The notes under the pieces are model-generated. The model searched no databases. It worked only from the letters and a program-made list of their open reading frames with translations, and was not told the DNA's origin. Position numbers and translations under genes: made by a program. 64,000 nt of DNA from Collinsella provencensis. GTDB taxonomy: Bacteria > Actinomycetota > Coriobacteriia > Coriobacteriales > Coriobacteriaceae. Of this stretch, positions 8,707-19,929 are shown in pieces (position 1 is the first letter of the stretch; every line of letters starts with the position of its first letter). Location: contig NZ_LT904908.1 of NCBI RefSeq assembly GCF_900199705.1, positions 1,251,243 through 1,315,242 of the forward strand. Direction: 5' to 3'.

Positions 8707-9843
8707 TCACGGGAGCAACATCTGCTCCCATTCGGTGAATATCGTATGCCTCAGCTCGGTTTCTGCCTTGCGGCTGTCGTCCGAGCGTCGTGCGGGTCGA
8801 ACTCCCAGTTTCTTTGCAATAAGCGAGCATACCGCCTGATAGTTGTTGTAATCGAACAGCTGGTCAAAGGTGAGGGGAAGCACGTCAACGCCCATAAGCT
8901 GAAGCGCTGCGGCTCGATCCGCATCCGAGAGGTATGACTCGCCGTTGTCGTGAATCATCTGGCTTTGGCACTCGATGTCCAAGGGGTTCCCTGTGACCGT
9001 ATCCTCAAAATACAGGTCCGCATAGCAACGGTGCTTGCCTCCCGAGATAAGGCTTGCCTTTGAGTTCAGGCGAATCGGGGCATTGTTGCAAAGGCCGGAA
9101 AATCCTTGACCCCCGTCTTTGATTGGCAGCGAGAGCAGCATCGACGCCTGCACTTCAAAAGGCGACGCGCATATCCCTGTGACTTGCGCTGCACATTTTG
9201 CAAGCCGCCTGTTTCCGCGATATCCCTTCGTCCGCAGCACGAATTCATTGAGTTCTTCAAGACTAAGCAACGGGTCGCGTTTCCAAAGGTTTCCCACCGC
9301 GTGGGGCTTATCAACGAGCTGGCTTTCCCCACGCTCGTACGGGCTCGTGTTGTCGTTTGAGGCTGCATGTGGCTTGCCAACGGGTTGCCACTCTCCAATT
9401 ACCGTTATCCCGCTTTCTCGTTTTGCCTGAACAAGAAGTGCCTCCATATCGGGGCGGTACGGGAAGATCGCAAACGAACCGCACATCTCATAGGCAGCCA
9501 TGATGAGCCGAGCGTCGGAAACGTGTTTCATGCGCGCAAGGGAAAGAAGCGTCATGGCAGGTGAAGTGACATCGAATCCGTGGTCAGTTTCCTGAATGGC
9601 TCCAAGTGGGAGTTCCGTCGACCAGAGCTGGTCTTCAATGTTTTGCGCCCGGCTGCACGAGTTTTTCGAAGTCCGAAGAAGGTACAGGGGCAGGCCGATG
9701 AAATCCTTCAAGAGAGGCGTTTTGAAGAGCGGGCGCCATGACGCAGGTTTTCTTGGGGCATGAATCTCGGGCAAAAGCGCCAGATATTGAGGCGGAATGC
9801 GGTAAAAGCGAAACGCCGATGGCCCGCAAAGCGTTAATTCCAT
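8707..9843 (-). CDS. Hypothetical protein with possible Vsr/DUF559-like nuclease C-terminus
   Basis: This 378-residue protein starts at MELTLCGPSAF, with GGAGG seven bases upstream; that ribosome site overlaps the palindromic element at 9854. I do not recognise a named family for the N-terminal half, though TSPAMTLLSLARMK and the segment after it resemble AbiEi-like scaffold proteins. The C-terminal part has CYADLYFED, then LDIECQSQ, then DADRAAALQLMGVDVLPLT, the order of acidic residues and helix seen in Vsr/DUF559 (PD-(D/E)XK) nucleases, with E-x-Q where E-x-K/D is usual. Codon use is less GC-biased than its neighbours. Palindromic elements lie on both sides, so it may be a recently acquired defence or accessory gene. 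Confidence 0.6.
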   Translation of the reverse strand: MELTLCGPSAFRFYRIPPQYLALLPEIHAPRKPASWRPLFKTPLLKDFIGLPLYLLRTSKNSCSRAQNIEDQLWSTELPLGAIQETDHGFDVTSPAMTLLSLARMKHVSDARLIMAAYEMCGSFAIFPYRPDMEALLVQAKRESGITVIGEWQPVGKPHAASNDNTSPYERGESQLVDKPHAVGNLWKRDPLLSLEELNEFVLRTKGYRGNRRLAKCAAQVTGICASPFEVQASMLLSLPIKDGGQGFSGLCNNAPIRLNSKASLISGGKHRCYADLYFEDTVTGNPLDIECQSQMIHDNGESYLSDADRAAALQLMGVDVLPLTFDQLFDYNNYQAVCSLIAKKLGVRPARRSDDSRKAETELRHTIFTEWEQMLLP

Positions 9844-9853
9844 CCCAGAACCT

Positions 9854-9973
9854 CCGAATTCGGTTCAATTAATCGGTACCGCTGAGTACATCTGTTTGGT
9901 GCAGGCTCATATCCTGCGGTTTTGTAAAACTTTTTTGCCGTCTACTTGAGGTGTGCAAAAAATTGAACCGAAT
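9854..9973. repeat. Palindromic element A2
   Basis: ATTCGGTTCAATT (9858-9870) is exactly inverted at 9961-9973, with about 90 bases between. The arm matches element A1 at 8508-8629. The two elements bracket the orphan gene at 8707-9843, and A2 contributes part of that gene's ribosome site. Confidence 0.75.
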
Positions 9974-10412
9974 ACGCGCTTTTCCGACTGTGGCGATGCA
10001 AAAAAGTAGGCCAATTGGGCGAGCCGAGCGCTCTTGGTGGATGCGGTTTGGGCATTCCCCGCAGTTCGGACGCAGCCTGGGCGTTCCCTGCAGTTTATCT
10101 ACTGCTTCTACCCGTTGCGCCCCTTTGGAAACGGATCATTTTGAATTCTTTTGTTGTGGCAAGCGGTTGGAGGGCGATTTGATTTGTCGAAAGCGAAAGA
10201 TTCGACGCTTTCTATGGGGCATCTGCGTTTTGGCCTCCCCGTGCGTGCCGCCCTTTGTGTATGTGGTTAAATGACCGCGCTTGCACTTGAGTCCGAGCTC
10301 GCATCTGCTGCACAACGACCATCGTTGTATGGCAGTTATATAACGTTGCGGGTTCGCGCTCGCGTTCCTTTTCACGAGAGTTCAAAGGAGTACAATAAAC
10401 GCCGTATGCGTC
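9974..10412. other. Non-coding stretch upstream of nifJ
   Basis: I see no gene here. Short open frames on both strands lack ribosome sites and protein character. A TACAAT hexamer at 10391-10396 could be a -10 element for nifJ, but I find no convincing -35 partner. Confidence 0.4.
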
Positions 10413-10445
10413 GTTTGCGCAGGTTGGAATTCGCACTGCGCAAAC
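10413..10445. promoter_or_regulatory. Perfect 10-bp inverted repeat upstream of nifJ
   Basis: GTTTGCGCAG (10413-10422) is mirrored by CTGCGCAAAC (10436-10445) around 13 bases. It lies about 110 bases before nifJ and just downstream of a TACAAT hexamer. No T-run follows, so it is more likely an operator or 5' UTR hairpin than a terminator. The binding protein is unknown. Confidence 0.5.
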
Positions 10446-10553
10446 AGCACGGACGTCTTTCGCGCAGCTCCTGCAGGTGAAATTCGTTCATAGCCAAGCC
10501 GGCGGACCTGTGGTCTGCCGGTGTTATATACCTAAACGAGAGGAGAGGGGTAT

Positions 10554-14096
<3,543 letters not shown>

Positions 14097-14230
14097 GTTG
14101 AGCTGCGATTAGGCTGAGCTGTGAGCAGGCTGGGCCACGCTGCGATTAGGTCGCGCGACGGTTAAGCCAAACCACGGCCGCGTCTGCTGAAGTTCGAGCC
14201 ATCGGACTTTGCAGAACATAGTCGCCTTTG

Positions 14231-14260
14231 GGCCCCGGTGTAACAGCCGGGGCCTTTTTT
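14231..14260 (+). terminator. Rho-independent terminator of nifJ
   Basis: GGCCCCGG (14231-14238) pairs with CCGGGGCC (14247-14254) around an eight-base loop, followed by six T (14255-14260). It lies about 135 bases after the nifJ stop. Confidence 0.9.
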
Positions 14261-14345
14261 GATGCGGGTGCCCACTGTGGAGCACAAGTGCAGCCTGGGA
14301 TTCTCTCGTATAATCAACCGATACTGCATTTCGTTCAAAGGAGCC

Positions 14346-16739
14346 ATGGTGGGTTCTTCTGCATCTTCAACGCCCTCAACGCGCGGCCCGCGCTATTACC
14401 TGGCAATGGCCACCGCCAAAGCCGCGTCCGTGGCGCTCAAGGCCCTGCATCGAAACGCCGGGCAATTCCCCGGCGCGCTTGCCGAGGCCATCGATCCCGA
14501 TTTCATGGCGCACATCGATAAGCCCGAGCACGTCGTGTTCGTTTCGGGCACCAACGGCAAGACGACGACGAACAACCTGCTCAACGATTTGCTGGTCGAC
14601 AACGGCTTTGAGCTGGTGGACAACCGCGCAGGCGGCAACATCGCCAACGGTATCGAGTCCACGTTCATCAAGAACGCCGGCATCACCGGTCGTCAAAAAC
14701 TGTCAACCGCCGTCATGGAGCTCGACGAGCTGTCGAGCCGCCTCGTGTTCCCGCACGTAACGCCCGACATCATGCTGGTCACAAACCTCTACCGCGACTC
14801 ATTTTCCCGCAACGCCAATCCCGACTTCATCTTCTCTGTCATGAGCGAGAAGATTCCGGCTTCCACCAAGCTCGTTTTGAACGCCGACGACCTTATCAGC
14901 TGTCGCATGGCGCCGCAGTGCAAGGAGCGCGTGTACTTCGCTTTGGGCCCCATGCCCGAGGACGAAAAGGAGGCCCAGGGAATCGCGTGCGATCTCACGG
15001 CATGTCCCGAGTGCGGCGGCAGGCTCGAGTATGACTACTGTCACATGCGCCACCTCGGCCGCGCACATTGCACGTCCTGCGGTTTTACCAACCCGGAGCC
15101 CCAGTATGTGGTCACGCGCATCGACCGCGAGGCGCATACGTTCACCGTTGAGGAGCGTCCGCGCGGTGGCGCTGAGGAACGGCTGAGCGCTCTGGGCGCC
15201 GGCACCGACGGCGAGGGGCAACCGCGTTCGTACACCTATCACTTTGGAACCTACTCGCTTACGAACATCTATAACCTGTTGGCAGCGCTGGTCGTTGCCC
15301 GTGAGCTCGGGGTGTCGCCCGAGGCGATTGCCGCGTCGTTTGAGCGCGGCATCAACGTGACGGCTGCCCGTTATTCCGAGCGTGAGGTTGGCGAGTACCG
15401 TCTGATTGCCCTTGCTTCGAAGGGCGAGAATTCCACGGCGACCTCAGTTGCGCTCGATACGATTCGCCGCGAGCAGGGTGACAAGATCCTGATGCTCATG
15501 CTTGCCGATGCCCACAAGGCGGAAAACCCGGTTCAGACGGAGTACATCGGCTGGTACTACCAGTCCGACTTCGAGTACCTCACCGACCCGACGTTCAAAC
15601 AGATCGTGGTGCAGGGGGCTACCTCAGAGGATCTGCTGCTGCGCCTGCGTTTGGCAGGGGTCGACATGGACAAACTCGTGATGGTTGCCACTCCGACGGA
15701 GGCCGCCGATGCGGTGGATCTCACGCTCACGCACGATGTGTATTGGGCCTACGACATTTTTAACGGCGGCGATGTCGAGTCGAGCCGCAATCGCCTGATT
15801 GAGCGCATTGAGGCGGGCGAGCTCGCGCCGCGTGAGGTGAAGAACCTGGCGAAGGTGGATGCCGAGGCGGAGCCGGAGGATGCCGCTGGCGCAGAAGATG
15901 AGGGTGCCGCTGCCGCCGATGCGACGGGTGCGGATGTCGCGAGTGCCGAGGACGCCACTGGCGCGGACACCGCGAGCGCAGACGCCCCCCAGATGAACGC
16001 ATCTCAGCCCGTCATCGAGGTGCTCTATCCGGAATACGGTAACCAGGCGGGCGACAATGGCAACGTGATGTACCTGCGCGCATGTCTACCTAATGCAACA
16101 TTTGTCGAAACCTCGCACGGCTCGGTGCCTTATTTTGCCGAGCACACGCCCGATCTCATCATCATGTGCAATATGACGGAGCGCCAGCAGGAAGCGGTGA
16201 TTGAGCAGCTTCGCCCGTATCGCGACCGTTTGGCGCAGCTCATTGACGAGGGCGTCTACATGCTGTTTACCGGCAACGCCGCCGAGGTCCTGGGCAAGGG
16301 CATTCGTGATGCCAAGACCGGTGCGGTCGAGGGCCTTGACCTGCTCGACATCACAACCGAGCGAACCATGCGCAGGCGTTACCTCACCGTGAACGTGGGC
16401 GCGTTTGCGCCGGAGCCGGGTTCCGACCCCATGGAGGTCGTCGGTTTCAAGATTCAGTTTACGCAGGTATTCGCTGGTGGTATAGACGGTGCCTTTATGG
16501 AAAACAGCGTAGGCTGGGGCCTGAACGAAAAGGTATCGAGTGAGGGTGTTCGCAAGAACAATCTGCTTGCCACATGGATGATCGGCCCCGTGCTGCCCCT
16601 CAATCCGGACTTCACGCGCTGGTTGCTTAAAAACGCAACGGGGCACGAGGTTCCGCTGGCGTTTGAGCAGGAGGCTCGCGCGGCGTACAACAAGCGCGTT
16701 CAAGAGCTCAAGACTCCGGGCATGCATCTCGCACACTAA
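14346..16739 (+). CDS. MurT-like Mur ligase fused to a GatD-like amidotransferase domain with lost catalytic residues
   Basis: The protein has 797 residues. Residues about 1-500 resemble MurT: P-loop SGTNGKTTT (67-75), EIDEGS-like VMELDELSS, and a zinc ribbon (C220, C223, C242, C245). An acidic Ala/Asp/Glu linker spans about 505-550. Residues about 556-797 resemble GatD (LYPEYGNQAGDNGN; EGVRKNNLLATWMIGPVLP). In known GatD the nucleophile lies in a CGG motif and the catalytic His in an LHGP motif. Here these read TGN and MIGP, so both are gone. The MurT motifs NPAGMN and DGRDTSW are also replaced. Canonical MurT-GatD amidates lipid II glutamate, so this paralogue may do something else. ATG 14346 is very close to AAAGGAG; GTG 14349 is an alternative start. 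Confidence 0.8.
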   Translation: MVGSSASSTPSTRGPRYYLAMATAKAASVALKALHRNAGQFPGALAEAIDPDFMAHIDKPEHVVFVSGTNGKTTTNNLLNDLLVDNGFELVDNRAGGNIANGIESTFIKNAGITGRQKLSTAVMELDELSSRLVFPHVTPDIMLVTNLYRDSFSRNANPDFIFSVMSEKIPASTKLVLNADDLISCRMAPQCKERVYFALGPMPEDEKEAQGIACDLTACPECGGRLEYDYCHMRHLGRAHCTSCGFTNPEPQYVVTRIDREAHTFTVEERPRGGAEERLSALGAGTDGEGQPRSYTYHFGTYSLTNIYNLLAALVVARELGVSPEAIAASFERGINVTAARYSEREVGEYRLIALASKGENSTATSVALDTIRREQGDKILMLMLADAHKAENPVQTEYIGWYYQSDFEYLTDPTFKQIVVQGATSEDLLLRLRLAGVDMDKLVMVATPTEAADAVDLTLTHDVYWAYDIFNGGDVESSRNRLIERIEAGELAPREVKNLAKVDAEAEPEDAAGAEDEGAAAADATGADVASAEDATGADTASADAPQMNASQPVIEVLYPEYGNQAGDNGNVMYLRACLPNATFVETSHGSVPYFAEHTPDLIIMCNMTERQQEAVIEQLRPYRDRLAQLIDEGVYMLFTGNAAEVLGKGIRDAKTGAVEGLDLLDITTERTMRRRYLTVNVGAFAPEPGSDPMEVVGFKIQFTQVFAGGIDGAFMENSVGWGLNEKVSSEGVRKNNLLATWMIGPVLPLNPDFTRWLLKNATGHEVPLAFEQEARAAYNKRVQELKTPGMHLAH

Positions 16740-17104
16740 ACGGAGCTCGACCAAGAGCAACTGCAAATCTTTACCGAGGTCAGCTGCAAATCCTTGTTGG
16801 GCTCAACTGCTGCCTGTCGTTATCTATGGCGCAGGGCCATTGTCTGCGGTTCTCCCGCGTTGCCTATGAGTTCGCGCTGCTATCTATGGCACCCCGTCAT
16901 TACCTATGGTTTTCTACCATTTGACGCTCTCAAAGTGCAGAAAACCATAGGTAACAGGAAGCAACCATAGGCAACGGGAAGCAACCATAGGCAGCGGACG
17001 GACGATATGGGCAACGGCGACAGCGAGAAAGCCGGACCGCTTCGGCGGTTCGGCAATGTTGACGGCCTAGCAACGTATTCGGCTCGGTTGCGTTGCCGGA
17101 ACGG
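16740..17104. repeat. Intergenic region with a CCATAGG 20-bp repeat cluster (copy 1)
   Basis: No gene is visible. Three CCATAGG units start at 16945, 16965 and 16985, an exact 20-bp period. Four units in the opposite orientation (TATCTATGG, GTTGCCTATG, TATCTATGG, TTACCTATGG) lie at about 16818-16909. TTACCTATGGTTTTCT (16900-16915) is perfectly mirrored at 16939-16954, giving a 16-bp stem. A related cluster lies at 34541-34738. There are no unique spacers and no cas genes, so it is not CRISPR. Confidence 0.85.
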
Positions 17105-18070
17105 CTACGCCAACAACCCGTCCATCCAGGCGAGGGCTTTGCGATAGACTTCCATACCTGCGGGGTTGGAGGTGTCGCGGTCAAAATCGTGCGGCAGATA
17201 GTAGACCCAGGCGGGCTTTGCCGAAGGAGCCTTGCGCATGAGCGTCTTGGAGATGCGCATGGGTACATCTTCGTCGCCGCTGCTTGCGGTGATAAACAGC
17301 GGCGGCAGGGCTGCGATATCCTCATCAGAAAGCGACCACGTCGCAGGCGAAGAGACAGCCGGCAAAGATGCTGCGGACGAAGGCGACGCGGGTGAAGACG
17401 TAGCCGGCAAAGACACCGCAGTTGAAGACTCCGCAGGCGAAGCGGAGCCAGCGTTCCCGGCACCCTCAGTCTCCTCGCTAGCGTTCAGCCCCATAAGTTC
17501 GAGCCATGCGCCGGCGTTTTGTCGCGCATACACGTACAACGAATACCGCAGCGGCTTGGGGCCGCTTGTCACCATCGCACTTGGATCGCCCGCGATGCGC
17601 GCAACTTGCTCCCGTGACACGCCCGGTAGTGCGGTATACGCTGCGGCAGGCTCATAAAATGCCTGGTCAAGCAGGCTATAGTACCCGTAAAAATCAAGGA
17701 TTCCCAACGGTTGCGGCGCCTCGGCGCCCAGCGCGTGAATATGTTGCGCGAGCATCAGGCTCAAGTACGCACCCGCTGAACGCCCAAACAGGAAATACCC
17801 CGTAAACTCTCCGGAGGCAACACGGTCAGCAATCTCGGCTCGCCACGTCGCCGCGAGCGAATCGAACAAGTCGCCAAGCGTTGCCTCAGGGCAGAGGGGG
17901 TAGTCTGCGCACACAAGCGTGTAGCCCGCGTCAACCAGCGTCTGCACGTACGGAGCAGGCAAATCGTCGCGCTCACCATACAGCAAACCGCCGCCGTGCA
18001 GGTAAAACACGGCAACATGCCGATCGCGCGCCGGCAGGGGAACGTGTACGGTAACAAGCGATTCGTTCAT
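17105..18070 (-). CDS. Alpha/beta hydrolase (HSL-type esterase) with a Ser/Ala/Pro-rich insertion
   Basis: This 321-residue protein has the hormone-sensitive-lipase oxyanion motif HGGG (25-28), the nucleophile elbow GRSAG (about 95-99), and C-terminal catalytic Asp (SSGDEDVP) and His (LPHDFDRD). It should hydrolyse small acyl esters or amides in the cytoplasm; no signal peptide is seen. Between about residues 205 and 250 lies a low-complexity insertion of SP/SA/PA units that the fold does not need, probably a surface loop. It starts 13 bases after the PucR gene on the same strand and is probably co-transcribed with it. Confidence 0.85.
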   Translation of the reverse strand: MNESLVTVHVPLPARDRHVAVFYLHGGGLLYGERDDLPAPYVQTLVDAGYTLVCADYPLCPEATLGDLFDSLAATWRAEIADRVASGEFTGYFLFGRSAGAYLSLMLAQHIHALGAEAPQPLGILDFYGYYSLLDQAFYEPAAAYTALPGVSREQVARIAGDPSAMVTSGPKPLRYSLYVYARQNAGAWLELMGLNASEETEGAGNAGSASPAESSTAVSLPATSSPASPSSAASLPAVSSPATWSLSDEDIAALPPLFITASSGDEDVPMRISKTLMRKAPSAKPAWVYYLPHDFDRDTSNPAGMEVYRKALAWMDGLLA

Positions 18071-18083
18071 AGCAATACGCCCT

Positions 18084-19697
18084 CTAGCTCTCTCTTCCCA
18101 GCGCCATGATCTTGCTTGTGAGCACTACCTGCAAAAAGTCGTCGGAGTCCTTCACGTCCACGCCGAACGCCTCGCGTGCGCGCTCTACGCGGTAGCGCAC
18201 GGTCTTGGGGTGAACGAACAGGTCCTTGCCCGTCTTGGTGTAGTCCATGCCGTTTTCGCACAGACGCACGAGCGTACGATAGATCTCCGGTTGCTTGTTG
18301 GCGAGTTCGACCACACGCGGCTCCATGTACTCCGAGAGCTGAGAAAGGTCATCGGCCTTGAGCAGCAGCTTATATACGCCCAAGTCCTCGAATCGAACCG
18401 AGCGGTTTACGTGCTTCTCGCTGTCGAACAGGCGATACACATTGATGACCTCGGTATTTGCCTGGGCGAGCGAATAGCGGTCCACCGTGCTGCTCAGGCT
18501 CACCAGATGCGTGAACAGCGGCAGCGCCGATGACTTGTGCAGTTTCTCCAGCGCGTCCTGCACCGCTTTGAGGTCGATGCCGGTCAGCGCACTGCGGAAG
18601 TTGTGCAGCATCACCAGGCGGTCGTTGTTGATGAAAAACGCCATTCCCGGGTACATGCTGCGCAGCCGACGGCGGATGGTTTGGAGCACCTCGTCAAGTC
18701 GGTCCGAATCAGCTTGGTCGACCAGGGTCACACGCACCAAAATGACCTCGTAGCAGGGATATTCGTCGATTCCCAGCATGGCAAGCGCCGAGTCGATGCG
18801 CTCGGGGGAGCCAAAACGGTCGAGCAGCAGATCGTGTACGGCGTTGTTGTTCTGCAAGAAAAGCTTTTGCTTGATGGCGTTCTGCTTGAGGATTTCCATT
18901 TGCAGCAAGCTCACGATGTTCTCGATGGTCATCGTGTCGAGCGGGGTGAGCTCGGCGTCCGTCTCGTGCACGAGCAAGTAATAATCTACTCCGTCTGAGC
19001 TGGGGATACGCACGGCAAGTGCGGAGCGCGTCGCGCCTTTTCCGCCGCGGTCGTCATCGAAGAACAGCGTGGTGTCGAAGTAGGCGTGCGTTTGGAAGGT
19101 GCTCGGTTCCCGTCGTGTGAAGGAATACGCGCTGAACTCGGTGAGCGCCGTATTGGTTCCCAGGCGTCGGTCGCGCGTGGTGTCCAGGTACGTCACATCC
19201 ATATGCAGCGTGTTTTTGAGCGTGGTGAGGATATAGGGGATCGAAGGCTGCTTGAGCGCCAGCGCCATCATGTGGCGATGCGCGTCGTAAAAGCGATTGA
19301 GCAGGGTGAGATTGGCATCGAGCACGTGTCCCAGCACGTCGAGCATGATCTCCTCGTAGGTGATCCCGGGGCTGAGCTGGATGAGCGGAAGCTCGAAATC
19401 GTCGCAGAGCTCGATGATGCTTTGCGGGGCGTTGATAAGCAGGCGTTCGGGCTTGAAGGCCATCGCGGCGATGCCGATGGAGCACATAGTGCGGAAGAAC
19501 TTTGCAACGTCGGCATCGCTGAGCTCCTGCAGCGCAAAAAAGCTCGTGATGATGAGCTGGCCCCGCTTGCCCCAGTTCTCGATATCGGTTGCTTCGAGAA
19601 CCATGGCACCTGTCAGCTCGCGATCCAAGCCAGAGGAACCAGCTATGACGTTTGCATCGGAGAAAGAGGGGAGTAGGAAAGCGTCGCGTACGTTCAT
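18084..19697 (-). CDS. PucR-family transcriptional regulator
   Basis: This 537-residue protein has the N-terminal PucR domain (about 1-125, including VLEATDIENWGKRGQLIITSFF), a long central GGDEF-like/sensory region, and the C-terminal PucR HTH (KTGKDLFVHPKTVRYRVERAREAFGVD, about 490-515). PucR proteins control purine and allantoin catabolism in Bacillus and actinobacteria. The start is at MNVRDAFLL, 19697, behind AAAGGAG. It is divergent from the AllFG-AllH-transporter-AllD genes, so it is the natural candidate for sensing a ureide or purine intermediate and activating them. Confidence 0.9.
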   Translation of the reverse strand: MNVRDAFLLPSFSDANVIAGSSGLDRELTGAMVLEATDIENWGKRGQLIITSFFALQELSDADVAKFFRTMCSIGIAAMAFKPERLLINAPQSIIELCDDFELPLIQLSPGITYEEIMLDVLGHVLDANLTLLNRFYDAHRHMMALALKQPSIPYILTTLKNTLHMDVTYLDTTRDRRLGTNTALTEFSAYSFTRREPSTFQTHAYFDTTLFFDDDRGGKGATRSALAVRIPSSDGVDYYLLVHETDAELTPLDTMTIENIVSLLQMEILKQNAIKQKLFLQNNNAVHDLLLDRFGSPERIDSALAMLGIDEYPCYEVILVRVTLVDQADSDRLDEVLQTIRRRLRSMYPGMAFFINNDRLVMLHNFRSALTGIDLKAVQDALEKLHKSSALPLFTHLVSLSSTVDRYSLAQANTEVINVYRLFDSEKHVNRSVRFEDLGVYKLLLKADDLSQLSEYMEPRVVELANKQPEIYRTLVRLCENGMDYTKTGKDLFVHPKTVRYRVERAREAFGVDVKDSDDFLQVVLTSKIMALGRES

Positions 19698-19929
19698 TAT
19701 GGCTCCTTTGCGCGTTGCACCTAGCCTACCTGCGTGCGCGGAAGTATTCATCCTCCAATTGGGAAAAGAATACGGACAAAACCTGTCCTTGCGGGAAATG
19801 AAACCAAAAAATCCACGTGTTTCAATACTCGCGACGCAAGAAGGCCGCCGCTGTCCCGGGAAACGCGGTAGCGCACCTGCGGGTGCCAGGCCATTAGCGC
19901 AGTATGGCTACTCTCAAAAGGAGGAACAG

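Noticed and set aside
16818-16997. CRISPR array
   Set aside because: Units repeat every 20 bp with nearly no spacer, units occur in both orientations, and no cas genes are nearby.
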